A DNA stretch of 64,000 nucleotides from Lepraria neglecta (taxonomy: Eukaryota > Ascomycota > Lecanoromycetes > Lecanorales > Stereocaulaceae), in NCBI GenBank assembly GCA_033220425.1, contig CM065652.1, forward strand, positions 372,001 to 436,000, read 5' to 3'. Of the stretch, positions 12,541 to 25,846 are shown piece by piece (the stretch's first letter is position 1; every line of letters begins with the position of its first letter). A model generated the notes under the pieces. The model was given only the letters and a program-made list of their open reading frames with translations, was not told the origin of the DNA and ran no database searches. The translations under genes and the position numbers were made by a program.

Positions 12541-13458
12541 TTACTCTCGCTCCGCCATACACATCTTCTGATCAAACACAATACGCTTTCGCACTGTAAG
12601 CACCTTCAAGACATCGTGCTCCACATATGTATTCCCCTCCACGCCCTTAGCATTCTGACATTGTCTCCCATAGTTTTGTGGCTTGCCTTGATGACTATCG
12701 ATCCCACGGGGACATATATAAACCTTTTCTATCTTCCATGTAGGGTAATAATATTCAATCTCCAAGTCCGTCTCCGTAGTCTCGTATAATTCCCCAACGA
12801 CCCTGCTGTCTCTACTACAAATACTCGGAATTAACACTTCTCTGCAATGATAGGCATTCAGCCTCACGACATGTTTAGAGAGCAGAAAAGTCTTCCAGGA
12901 TGCCAAAACAGTTCTCATGACTCAATTTACGACTAGTCGAGGAGGGAATAACCCAGAAAGGGCGCATACATGACCTTTTACAGCAGCATGATATCGCTTC
13001 TCCTCAACCGAAGTCTCCAGTGACTCAATGCCGAAATATCGTGCCTCTGCTAGAACCTCGCTGTATAAGCCATGATCGTGCCCTTTAACTTTATCGAAGA
13101 AGACCGGCAAAATCCCATGGCGCTGACGAAGTTCTCCAGTCACCAACTTCTCTCCTATGACAAAAATCAAGTGGAGTAAGACTTGTCTTGGAGCATTAGG
13201 AGTCCCGAGGAGTCCTGGAAACCCCTCTCGGGATTCGGGGATGCCTGCAACGGAGGAGATATAGGGTCTTACGAGATAGCACAGAACGTGTTGAAAAACA
13301 CCGAGATTTGCGTCTATGAAAAAGGATACATCTTCTTGGACGTTGTCTGTCCAGCGAGGTAGTAAGGAATGGAAGAATGTGCTGCCTTTAGTAAGGGTGC
13401 GGAGGCGAATTGTGAAGCGCTTCTCGCCGACTTGTAGCTCTAGAGGCTTATCCGTCAT
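12541..13458 (-). CDS. BTB/POZ (KCTD-type T1) domain protein (237 aa)
   Basis: BTB domains of the potassium-channel tetramerisation type form oligomers and often act as adaptors for cullin-3 ligases. Proposed exons are 13273-13458, 12975-13122 and 12541-12920. The N-terminus reads LELQVGEKRFTIRLRTL then TFFHSLLPRW, the standard T1 start (V-G-x-x-x-F, then LxxxxTFF). The segment at 13123-13272 looks like extra protein in the raw ORF but starts GTAAGA, ends CGTCAG and is 150 nt without a stop; removing it gives CYLRHGILPVFF, matching the neighbouring paralogue. Exon 3 is placed by phase and by similarity of its end (RKRIVFDQKMCMAERE) to the paralogue. Its partner and substrate are unknown. Confidence 0.75.
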
Positions 13459-13810
13459 TGTTGAGGTACATGGCGTTGAAGTAGACTTGTTTCCTCAAGT
13501 GGAAGACATTGTGTCAAATGGAAGAGATATTGAGGCGGAATGAGAGGATATGAAATAGAATGAAGCGAAAGGAGACAGAAGGAGTAGATACACAAATACA
13601 CCGCCAAACGAGGGGAAAGTGGCAAATGGCAACTTGCATGAAAGAGCATAGCGGTTAAAACAAGGACGAATGCCAAAAGATGTAGGTATCACAGTCCATA
13701 AGGCATCAGAAAGGACAAGGGCGTCTGCCTCGTATTTACAGACCAAGTAAACAAAAAGAGACAGTAGGTAGAATCCCGGCTAGGGTAGACTTAAGCAAGT
13801 AAATACTCCC

Positions 13811-14590
13811 CTACTCTCGCTCCAACACACACATCTTCGGATTAAACTCAATCCTCTTCCGCACCTGAAGCAGCGTCTCTTGGATAACATGGTAATCGGT
13901 TTTCACATCCGTCCCCGTAATCTCATTCATTCATCCTCCTCGAATCCTTCACCAGCCCGCCTTCTCTCACGACTTCCACTACTTGCAGGTACGTCGCGCC
14001 AGTAATCTACTGTTCCAGTGGCTCGATACCGAAATAGCGTGCCTGTGCTAATACCTCGTTGTATAAGCCGTAGTCGTGGCCCTTAGCCTACACCGATTCA
14101 GAGTCAATATTTCTCTTTCCGAACAAATCTTGTGAGAAAGAGAGCAAAATGGAAACCAAAAGTACATCCTTTTCTTTCCAGACGTGTCTGACCGCCCAAA
14201 GAGGCGATGTAAATCAGAGAGGATGCCTACCTTATTGAAGAAGACTGGGAAAGTCCCAAGTCGAAGATAGCGTAAGATGTGTTGGAATATATCGGGGGCT
14301 ATATCGATGCAACAGGAGCCGTCGTCTTGGCGGTTATCGGTCCAGCGAGAGAAGAGAGAGCGGAAGAAACTATTCCGTAGCTTTTCTGAATGGTCTCTTT
14401 TCTTGAATGGGTCCTAGGGGCATCTTCCCACATTAAGGGGGCATGAATGTGTAAGAAGTAACTCGGGAAGGATCCTCACGTGCTTCTTTGAATGAGGGTG
14501 TCGAGGCGCGTCGTGTAACGCTTCTCGCCCACTTGAAGGACTATTAGGTTGCTGGGGGCTGGCGAGGGTGACGCTTCTGCTTCAGGAATG
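13811..14590 (-). pseudogene. Decayed tandem paralogue of the BTB/KCTD gene
   Basis: The same gene plan as its neighbour can be followed: VLQVGEKRYTTRLDTL at about 14500-14550, an intron, then FFRSLFSRWTDN and FQHILRYLRLGTFPVFF (about 14235-14370), an intron, then GHDYGLYNEVLAQARYFGIE (about 14030-14090), and finally RKRIEFNPKMCVLERE just before the stop at 13811. A stop interrupts the third coding block, and no clear ATG opens the first, so the copy is probably non-functional. It still helps define the introns of the intact copy. The arrangement is head-to-tail with about 350 bp between the coding regions. Confidence 0.7.
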
Positions 14591-14981
14591 TTTATTGTGT
14601 TTGAAGGTGAGGTGGGTGGAAGGTTTGCTAAGAGATAGAGCGATGACTTTGTAAATAAGAGCAGAGAAAGGTGGTGTGGAAGGAGGTGTTGGTTCGAAGT
14701 AAATCCGAATGATGTATGTGTTGGGATGTTCAAGGAGGAAATCAGACACCGCGAAGAAGATAGTAGACTATCGCCACTGATCAAGACGATGGTGATTGGG
14801 GATTTGGCGGGGCTCGTTGCACATGAGTTGTGAATGAAGAAGTGCTGAATTGGAGACTAAGCTTATTATCTTATACAGCCCTAATAACAGAATGGGTATC
14901 TTTCCACCTTTCCTCCTCCAGCTATACCTAACGCCGAAATTGCATCAAAGCAATAACACGATCTTCAGTTCTCAAACATCA

Positions 14982-16655
14982 TCACTCGGCCTGCTGCTGC
15001 ATATGATTCGGCAAATTCCAACTCGCATAATCCAAATGCACAAACGCCCGATCCACACTCGGCACTGACTCCAACACGTACTGCAAACTCTCGCCCAAAT
15101 CATGGCTATCCCTCAACGTCATGCCCTCATCTAGCACGATATCAACCTCCACATTCAATTTGTCACCCGCGTGATAAGCTTGTAAGCTTTGTATCGACTT
15201 GATCGTTTTCGCGAAACGCATGGTGAGGTAGAGGAGGATGTTTCGGTCTGCGGCAGGGGCAGTGGCGCCGGTAAGGTGTTTGATGTGTGTGGAGGAGGTG
15301 CGGGACCAGTTTAGAATGACATAGAGTGAGAGGAGCATACCGCCGAGTGCGTCCAGCCACCATAGTGAGGCGTAGTAGCCTACCAAGGGGAAGATGATAG
15401 AGAAGATGTTGAAGATGACATCAGTCATTGCATCTTGGGCCAGCGCTTGAACGGAGCTGTTCTTGATGAGCCGGCACCAGAACCAGCAGCCTAGTTTTAT
15501 GAAGACGGTTGATGCCATGATAATGATGACCGGTATACCGAGCTGGATGATGGAGTGGTCGGGACCAGTGAGTCGATTGAAACATTCGAGGAAGACTTGG
15601 AAGAACGATGTAATCATTATAACGCTGAATACGAGCACGCCGATAGGCTCGAGACGCCGTCGGCCGACGGGATAAGAGTAATGGTCTTGCCGGGAGATGA
15701 GTTTCGTCGTTATCCATACTATGGCGGTAGAGAGGAAGTCGAGAGCTGCGTCGACCAGAGAAGCCATTACGGAGAGAGAGGAGGTGAGCACGATGACGGC
15801 TATCTTTCCAGCAAGAAGGATCGCGTTCGCCGCGAGGTTGAGGTAGATAGCGAAGGTGACTACTTTGCTGCCGCTTTCTTCCGCTGCGTCTTCGCCACCG
15901 TTCTGAATCTCGTAAGCCTTGGGACCGTCTTCCATGTCATCGCCCAGCAGGGGTGTATTCTCATCTGGGAGCTTGTAGAGCGCTTTGGGTGTTCTCTTGA
16001 CTTTGACTTGGCTGCCGTGACCGTTTGCTTCGACGGAGGGATGGTACTCGTGGGAAGGGTCTTCTGGTATAGTAGGCGGGATTTGCATGTCTACGTCGTG
16101 TTCATGGTTGTATTCTTGGATGAGAGAGTGAGGGAGGGAGGAGTCGAGTAGCCTGTCAACGTAGAGGTATGAAGATATGAGATGGTTGTTCCGTTCGTAA
16201 TATTCCCTTATCGGTTTCTTCATCTTCTTGAGCTCCTTATCGGTCTTGTAGTATTGCTCCCATCTATATCTTGGGTTGCTGTTCCCAATCAACCGCATAC
16301 TCCTCATCTGCGGCGTCATTAACACGTCGCTCCCATCACTGATGCTGCTCATCCTCCTCGCTCCTCTTCCCAATTTACTACCCTTTGCAACACTCCGATC
16401 GAGAAAGCCAAAGTCTCGAATGTCACCTTCTCTTTCGACATCGCTCTCCCCGTCTCCATCCATGCTCGGTGTGTCAGACCTCCGTCGCGCCGTTATCTGC
16501 GCTCGCATGTCTTGGATGTTGGATGAAGATCTGCTTTGGATGATGGAGGGAAGCTTCTGACGGCGGGTGGAGTATGTGTCGGAGAGAGGTAGGAAGCTTT
16601 GTAGAGATCCTATCCGGTAGGACTTGGGTCGTGGAGGAGAGGAAGAGTCAGCCAT
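14982..16655 (-). CDS. Cation diffusion facilitator, Mn-type (CDF/SLC30-MTP family, 557 aa)
   Basis: CDF proteins export divalent metal from the cytosol in exchange for protons. This is a single exon with about 260 residues of polar, Ser/Arg-rich cytosolic N-terminus. Six membrane helices follow from about residue 265. The metal site residues appear as DxxxD in helix 2 (SLVDAALDFLS) and again in helix 5 (AQDAMTDVIFN), the signature of the Mn2+ branch rather than the HxxxD Zn2+ branch. The C-terminal cytosolic domain (residues about 440-540) holds VEVDIVLDEGMTLRDSHDLGE, typical of the ferredoxin-like dimerisation fold. Location (vacuole, Golgi or plasma membrane) cannot be told from the sequence. 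The start codon at 16655 gives the full family length. Confidence 0.93.
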   Translation of the reverse strand: MADSSSPPRPKSYRIGSLQSFLPLSDTYSTRRQKLPSIIQSRSSSNIQDMRAQITARRRSDTPSMDGDGESDVEREGDIRDFGFLDRSVAKGSKLGRGARRMSSISDGSDVLMTPQMRSMRLIGNSNPRYRWEQYYKTDKELKKMKKPIREYYERNNHLISSYLYVDRLLDSSLPHSLIQEYNHEHDVDMQIPPTIPEDPSHEYHPSVEANGHGSQVKVKRTPKALYKLPDENTPLLGDDMEDGPKAYEIQNGGEDAAEESGSKVVTFAIYLNLAANAILLAGKIAVIVLTSSLSVMASLVDAALDFLSTAIVWITTKLISRQDHYSYPVGRRRLEPIGVLVFSVIMITSFFQVFLECFNRLTGPDHSIIQLGIPVIIIMASTVFIKLGCWFWCRLIKNSSVQALAQDAMTDVIFNIFSIIFPLVGYYASLWWLDALGGMLLSLYVILNWSRTSSTHIKHLTGATAPAADRNILLYLTMRFAKTIKSIQSLQAYHAGDKLNVEVDIVLDEGMTLRDSHDLGESLQYVLESVPSVDRAFVHLDYASWNLPNHMQQQAE

Positions 16656-17420
16656 GTTCTATGGCAATGGATATGGAAGGCGCGGATTCGAGTCAACCAG
16701 GTTGATGCGAAGACATGTGAAGGGTTACAAAGCATGTTAAGAGTGCTGAATATTTGCTTTCTTGTAATATAGAAGTTGGACGATCCATGGGAGCGCTCCG
16801 CACATGAAACTTGGCAAGGTTCCGATCACGCTAGCCAGGCTGGTCGTTAACCATTCCTTGAAATAAGATAGTATTATATTATAGAAGGTGGTCGTCAATA
16901 AATTTCGATTCTATCAATATTCTATATTAATCTATATGATTGAGGAGCGGCGTAAAAAGTTTGACTGTTTCCAAAACCGCTTTTATTCAACCACGTCCAA
17001 TCCATTATATTCCACCAGCTGATTTTGCCTCATATGAGGAAGGCATCTTAGGGATAGATCCGAGTGAGAACTTGACAGGGACTAGTAGGCTCCAAAAATG
17101 CCGTCACGGGCACTAGTAAACAAACTGCTTTTATTTATCTTTCTATTGAGAAGGCTAACTAAAAAACCTTTCAGTATACGATTAATAGAATTTGTTAAAA
17201 TGAATCTACACTTATTTTCATCCGAGCAATATTGGCAGAGTTATTCCAGTTAGGAAGCTGCTATAAAAACAATAAATAGCTTGTTGTATCGGCGTTTCAG
17301 CTTTACTTGATAAGGCGTAGCTACGCCAATGTTACCGCAGCGGTCCTCCGAAGGAGTGAACATGTTCACAAATTCCTCAACCAGCCCACCCACAACAGCA
17401 CCCACGACGCCCTCGCAACC
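16656..17420. other. Intergenic, A/T-rich, holds left copy of a direct repeat
   Basis: About 760 bp. The centre is occupied by the repeat copy at 16881-17092. The remainder is A/T-rich and shows no coding signal. Confidence 0.5.
16881..17092 (+). repeat. Left copy of a direct repeat flanking the FAS locus
   Basis: It matches 23377-23670 in the same orientation: the shared opening GTCGTCAATA, then GGCGTAAAA, ACTGTTTCCAAAA, and a well-conserved end CATATGAGGAAG.CATCTTAGGGATAGATCCGAG. About 100 bp present in the right copy are missing here. Identity is high at both ends and lower in the middle. Near the 3' end an open reading phase is kept in both copies (F-A-x-Y-E-E-x-I-L-G-I-D-P-S), which hints at a former gene fragment. 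Family unknown. Confidence 0.75.
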
Positions 17421-18084
17421 ATGCCCTCCCCAACACCCATCCGCACAGCGCTAACTTTAGGCCTAACAGCCTCAGGAGCCTTCGCCGGTACCTCCTCCTT
17501 CCTCCCGCTTTCTGCCCCCGCCAACCTCACGCCTACTCGCTCACTCCCTAACCCACCTCCTTCTAGGAATAGGCCTCGCCCTCTCCATCGGCACAATCCC
17601 CCTCCTCCTCCTCGCCCCCGCCCCCACCCTCCTCAAACAATGGCGCGCCATGTACGACATGGGTCTCTGGATCGGACCGCCCGGGGCCGTGCTCGCGGCT
17701 GCAAGTCTCGGCTACTCCACCTACGCCACCTATCGGCACGAAAAAACTCATGGGGATGATGTAAAGGAAGACGAAGGGCGTCCGCTGGCGGAAATGAGTA
17801 ATACGAAAGAGGGAGGGAAAGAGAGGGTAGGGGAAGAAGAGGGCAAGTGGAAGCCCATTGCACTGGCAGCAGCGACGTGCGTGGCTATCGTGCCCTTCAC
17901 GTGGGCGTTCCTCGTGGGGACTAGTGAGGTGTTGTTGAGGGAGAGTGAAGGCGGGTTTGGGGCGGGTATGAAAGAGAGGGTGTTGAGGGATACGGTTGTT
18001 AAGTGGGGGTGGATTTGTGCGGCGAGGGCGCTGCTGCCGTTGGTGGGGACGGCGGTGGGCGTGTGGAGTGTGTTGGGGTGGTGA
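17421..18084 (+). CDS. DUF1772 family protein, anthrone-oxygenase-like (194 aa)
   Basis: Exons 17421-17487 and 17567-18084, with a 79-nt intron; the splice joins GAFAG to IGLALSIGTIPLLLL. The protein is a four-helix membrane type: helix 1 at the N-terminus, helix 2 IGPPGAVLAAASLGYSTYA, then a charged loop, helix 3 IALAAATCVAIVPFTWAF and helix 4 ending in RALLPLVGTAVGVWSVLGW. The order (VPFTW, then KWGWICAARALLPLVG) is the DUF1772 pattern, the family that includes fungal anthrone oxidases such as HypC and EncC-type enzymes of anthraquinone pathways. Many members are uncharacterised, so activity is inference. It lies only about 75 bp upstream of the FAS-alpha remnant, which is suggestive because HypC-type and FAS genes co-occur in aflatoxin-like clusters. 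Confidence 0.8.
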
Positions 18085-18154
18085 GGGCGGGTATTGGGGG
18101 GGTAGGGATTCGTGCTGGTAGGGGAAGAGAGGTGGGACGGGATATGAATGCATA

Positions 18155-21100
18155 GGCTTTGAACCTGACTACGATTCGTGACTATTTGAGTCAGAACTGG
18201 GGACTGGGTCAGTCGAGGCAAACCTCGGTTTTACTCATCGCAATGACCCAGAGCGTTGCTGACTCTTCCCGTCGACTGTCCTCTATTGCCGAAGCCAAGA
18301 AGTCACTGGATACTGCGGCAGCTACATATGCCCAGTCTTGCGGACTGATATTACAGCAGCAGTCTGCAGCTAAGTCTGCTCAGCAACACGCTACACCAGC
18401 GGTCAATGCCTCAGTACTCGAAAAGTTCACTCAAGAACAGAGACTCCTCGCCACTATGCAACACAAAACGCTTGCTAATTATCTGAACGTCAACTCATCT
18501 GGTATTGCAGAGCTCATGGAATTGGAGAAATTGCAGCAGAGCTACCAAGAAAGACTTGACCTATGGTTGTCAGAATTGGGCTCAGAGTTTGAAGTGGGCA
18601 TGAAGCCCAGCTTCAACCCGAAGCATCTCAGACAATTCAACTTCTGGTGGAACCAAGCCCGGATAGAAATATACAAATGCTTCACTGATGTCTACCGGAT
18701 CAAAGAATTACCGCAGAATGTATCACACTGGACACGCGGTCACTTACAACAGATGGCTAACAAATCTGGCGCGAATGCTCTTGCTCTTGTCAAAGACCTT
18801 ATCTTTCAATCCGTCGGTTCCAGTGACGACAAAAGCCACTTCAGTCTGATTGGTGAGAGACTGTCTCTGAACTCATCTCTACGAGTTTACAACAACCGCC
18901 TTGTGCAAAGTTTTCACTTGCACTTACAGGTCCGAGAACTGAGATCGGATCCGACGGTTCGGTCAAATGCATAGAGATACCCCGTTTCAGCAACAAGAAC
19001 CCCAGTACCTATGTCTCGCTTCTACAAGGAGCTTCTAAAGGATCTCATGATGCGCAGGAGCCCTATGCTAGTCTGAAAACGCAACACAAAGGACGCTGGG
19101 AAATAAATGTTGACATGACGTCGAAGCTATTCGACACGATGGGCAAGGCGCTTAGCGACGGCATGTCTTTCGGCGGGAAGACGGTACTTGTAACAGGGGC
19201 TGGTCAGGGCTCGATCGGGATCGAACTTATTCGGAAATTGCTGATGGGTGGAGCCACTGTCGTTGTGACAACGAGTCGGTCCGTACTCAAGGCTCAAGGA
19301 TCTTCCGGGATGTCTATGCTGAGGATGGTGCTCGTGGATCGGAGTTGTTGGTACTTCCTTTCAATCAGGCTAGTGCGACAGATTGTCGACAACTAGTCGA
19401 TTACATTTATGACGCATCCGGCCTCGGTCGAAACGTCGACATTGTGATACCATTTGCTGCAATGCCTGAACCTGGCATAGAAATCGATGGAATCGAATCC
19501 AGGTCTGAATTGGCACACCGAATGATGTTAGTCAACGTCCTACGACTGATCGGCTGCATTATAAAGAGGAAGCGACAAGACAGCATACATTGTTGCCCGA
19601 CGCAGGTTCTGCTTCCCTTGTCACCTAATCATGGCACATTCGGTGGAGACGGGCTCTACTCAGAATCCAAGCTTGGACTGGAGAGTCTACTCAACCGCTT
19701 CTCATCTGAGTCATGGGGTGACCAAGTCTCTGTTTGCGGCGTGATTATTGGTTGGACGCGAGGTACAAGACTGATGGAGTCGAATGACATCGTAGCTGAG
19801 ACAATCGAATCACACAAGGTGTTGACGTTTTCACAAGACGAAATGGCTCTGAACATCCTGTCACTCTTGATACCTGCAGTTGCGAGGCTGTGCGAAGACG
19901 AGCCGTTCATCGCAGATTTCGGCGGTGGCCTCCAATCTGTACAGGGATTGAAGGGCATTGTTAGTGGAGCACGCACTACGATATCCCAAGTCGTGGAGAC
20001 TAAAAAGGCCATTCTTGAAGAAGATGCTTTGGAGAGAGCGAATGTCAAAAAAACCCCCATTGCACACTATGCACCTCCGAACTTCAAGCAAAAGTGTACA
20101 CTGAAGCAAGACTTCCCGCGCCTACCAGACTACAACCGTGAACTAGACCCAATGCGGAACCTACGAGGCATGGCGGACCTCAGTAGCACCATTGTGGTCG
20201 TCGGCTTTTCTGAACTTGGCCCATGGGGCAACTCTAGGACCAGATGGCAAATGGAAAGCCAGCGCAAGCTCAGTGAAACTGGGTACATCGAGCTAGCTTG
20301 GATGATGGGCCTGATCAAGCACTTCGATGGAGACCGTGCAGGTTCACACTACATTGGCTGGATAGATGCCAAGACCGGAGAAGCGATCAATGACGATCAA
20401 GTCGAAGGCAATTTCGGCGAGCACATCCTAAGTCACACGGGCATCAGACTTATTGAGCCAGAAATGCTTGGGGGATACGATCCTGAAAAGAAAGAATATG
20501 TGCAAGAGATCGCCATTGAAGATGACATGCCCGAATTTGATGCTACTCTAGCGACTGCAGAAGCCTTCAAACTCAAGCACGGTGATGGCGTTGTGATCAG
20601 GCAAATGGAGGAGCCTGACTCGTTCCGAGTGCAGGTGAAGGCCGGCGCCCATATCATGATACCGAAAGCAGTGCCACTGCCGTCCAGTGTCATTGCTGGA
20701 ATGATGCCAACCGGCTGGGACGCCGCCAAATATGGTATCTCTGAAGATATCATCAACCAGGTTGACACAGTCACACTATATACTATCTGCTGTGTCTCTG
20801 AAGCATTCTTGAGCGCAGGAATAGAAGACGCCATGGAGATCTTCAAATACATCCACCTATCCGAGATTGGCAATTTTATTGGCTCCTCACTCGGTGGTAC
20901 GGAGAAGAACAGACAGATGTTTCGGGACGTGTATCTCGACAAACATGTCCAAGGGGATGTAATCCAGGAGACGAACCTGAACACCCCGGCAGCGTGGGTG
21001 AACATGTTGCTTCTTGGAGGTAGTGGTCCCATCAAAACACCTGTTGGAGCATGTGCCACGGGCATAGAGTCTCTTGACATTGGCTTCGATTCAGTTGTTT

Positions 21101-23164
21101 CTGGCAAGACGAAAATGTCCATGGTAGGCGGCGTTGACAATTTTCATGAGGATGAATCTTTTGCCTTCTCGACTATGAAGGCTACAGTTGATACAGCGGA
21201 GCAGTTTGCACAAGGCCGAACACCCCAGGAGATGTCGCGCCCTACAGCGAAAACTCGGGCCGGGTTTGTGGAATCTCAAGGCTGTGGAGTGCAGATAATA
21301 TGCAGTGCTGAACTTGCTGTGGACATGGGCTTGCCCGTCTATGGTATAGTTGGTGAGTGGGTTTCTTTTCTGGCCTTCCTTCACTATGGAATTGCAGGCC
21401 ACAGTCCCCGCAATTCGAGATTCCTTTGACCACCAGTCGTACATATTCGACATCTACTGACTCTTATTCTCTTATCATAGCGGGAACAACCATGGCGGCC
21501 GACAAAATCAGCCGCTCAGTTCCAGCACCTGGTCAAGGTATTCTCACCTTCGCTCGTGAATCGCCTGAAGCCAGTCGCTCGTCCCTGCTCAGCCTCGAAT
21601 ACCGGCGAGAACAATTAGAAGCCTCTCTCTCCCAGCTACTACCCACGAACGATTACGAGTCAGTCCTCACCTTTACTTCGGGATTGATTACCCCTTCGGC
21701 ATCTTCGGACGACTTCGATTCTGATTGCTCTGAAGCTGTGTACATCGACCATAATTCCCCAAAGTCGATGATGATCAGCTCCAAAGCGATTGCAGATACC
21801 ACTGATATAACATTGAATGCCAAGGTCAACAATATTAGAAGGCAGTGGGGCAATCAGTTCCGCAGTCAACAGCCGGAGATATCACCAATGCGAGCATCAT
21901 TAGCTGTGTGGGGTCTCACAATTGACGACATCGACATTGCTTCACTTCACGCAACTTCGACAAAGGCAAATGACTTGAACAAACCCGACGTCATCAACAA
22001 GCAGATGAATCACTTAGGCCGCAAAGGAGCACCTATGCTGGCAATCTGTCAAAAGTCCGTAACGGGTCATCCAAAGGCACCAGCAGCAGCCTGGATGTTG
22101 AATGGGTGTCTCCAAGCTATGAACACAGGTATCGTTCCTGGAAATTACAATTGCGACAACATCGATCCTGCGCTCGAGGAGTTTGAACATCTCATCTACC
22201 CAACCGAGTCTCTCGAAGTAAAAGAGGTCAAAGCATTCCTGCTCTCTTCCTTCGGCTTTGGGCAGAAAGGAGGCCAAATGATCGGCGTCGCTCCCAAGTA
22301 CTGTTTTGCGACGTTGGATCAAGCCACATACGTTGAATACTCCGACAAATGTGCAAGGCGAAAGCGGCTTGCCAACCGAGCGTTCGCCAAAGCGGTCATG
22401 TCTAATACAATCGTCAAAGCTGCATCTCATTCAGCCTATGCCAAAGATGATGAGACTATGGTTCTGCTTGATCCTCTGGCTCGAGGATCAGACAGTCCTG
22501 GCAAAGCCCACGGCATTCGTTTCGACCCGTCAAACCTCCACACCCCACTCAGGGCTCCGCCACCAACACCGCCTCGGTCTCGTAATCTGTCTCGTAATCC
22601 GTCTCGAAAACCATCTCCTGACGCACTAGCGAAGCAGAAAAAACATCAGCGCGCCAGCGTGGACATGCCATCCACCACGAGCCTACCTCAGAAATCCATT
22701 TCATACCTTTTACACTCCCTCGCTCCGAGCACCTCCATCGTTTCCATCGGCGTCGATCTCGAGTCTCTACACACCTTCACCTCTGACGCCAGTACCACAT
22801 TTGTGAGCCGCAATTACACAGACTATGAGCGAGAGTTTGCCCTACATTCCCGCGATCCACATGCGATGCTTGTGAGCCGTTGGTGCGCGAAAGAGGCTGT
22901 CTTTAAGAGCTTGGGCGTCAAGTCGAAGGGAGCTGGCGCCCCGATGAAGGACATCGAGGTGTGGAATGATGAAAATGGTATTCCTAGGGTGAGGGTAAGT
23001 AGTCTGCGACAATTTCATTATCGATCATTCTGCTGACAATATTGTTCCAGTTAACCGGTGCGGCAGCACGATCGGCTGAAGATTCTGGGATTGCCGACGT
23101 TTTTTTGAGCGTATCATATGGAGACGATGAGGTCGTAGCAGTGGCGGTGTCGGTAAGAATGTAG
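18155..23164 (+). pseudogene. Truncated fatty acid synthase alpha subunit (KR-KS-PPT part, secondary-metabolism-like)
   Basis: Fungal FAS alpha carries, in order, an N-terminal malonyl/palmitoyl-transferase part, acyl carrier domain, ketoreductase (KR), ketosynthase (KS) and phosphopantetheinyl transferase (PPT). Here homology begins abruptly at IRDYLSQNWGLG, the segment just after the carrier domain, right behind the DUF1772 gene; everything upstream is missing. Coding blocks run 18155-18852, 18930-21352, 21481-22994 and 23051-23164, with introns of 77, 128 and 56 nt. The KR Rossmann motif is VTGAGQGSIG. KS residues are intact: Cys in PVGACATG, His in SVTGHPKAP and His in SSFGFGQKGG. The PPT domain shows GVDLES and WCAKEAVFKSLG. 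One frame change occurs within KR. A Ser/Arg/Pro linker (RSRNLSRNPSRKPS) precedes PPT. Without a carrier domain it should not work as a normal FAS. No beta subunit is in the window. Confidence 0.85.
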
Positions 23165-23376
23165 TAAAGCGTTTCCAGTCAGCGATGTCATTACCAAAAT
23201 TCCCGACTGTTAGACTTTATAACCCAGATGACTTCCCACCATCTCCCCAAATGCCTCTATGACTCAGACTGCAATGTGGTCTTCGCCTTCCAATCGAAAC
23301 TCAAGAATCTATTTCAAAGACAGCCGTAGCTACAAGCATTGTGTCAGGCAGTATCCCAAAGAGTTTATTTATATGC

Positions 23377-23670
23377 AGGGAGGCTTGTCGTCAATAGATT
23401 TGGCTCTATCAATACATGTACCTATGTAATTAAGGAATGGCGTAAAACAATTAACTGTTTCCAAAATTCTCTTTTGCTAACCACATCCGACACATTCCTT
23501 CAATTGAAAACCTATACATATCCCCTTGTTACACTTCTCCAGCGGCACATCAAATGCGGTACATTCCAAGTATGGAAGACCTCTCGTATTTCCAAGACCT
23601 CAGAGATTTGCCCCATATGAGGAAGACATCTTAGGGATAGATCCGAGCGTAGACGAGTCAGGGACTGAAA
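23377..23670 (+). repeat. Right copy of the direct repeat flanking the FAS locus
   Basis: Partner of 16881-17092, same orientation, about 6.5 kb apart. This copy is longer by about 100 bp in the middle. The reading phase FAPYEEDILGIDPSVDESG is open from about 23526 to 23720, versus FASYEEGILGIDPS in the left copy, with differences that mostly keep the phase open. It lies between the FAS remnant and the kinase 3' end. The rest of the 23165-23695 gap shows no other signal. Confidence 0.75.
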
Positions 23671-23695
23671 CGTTAGAAATTCCAGGATACAATGT

Positions 23696-25846
<2,151 letters not shown>

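Noticed and set aside
13123-13272. Extra 50-residue insert in the BTB protein
   Set aside because: It has GT-AG ends, length divisible by three, and is absent from the paralogue, so I treat it as an intron.
20433-21140. 235-codon minus-strand ORF within the FAS gene
   Set aside because: It is antisense to conserved KS-region coding sequence with no family features.
16881-23670. Direct repeats read as the ends of an LTR-type element
   Set aside because: The sequence between them is host-type FAS and DUF1772 coding DNA with no retroelement genes, and the repeats lack the usual terminal features.
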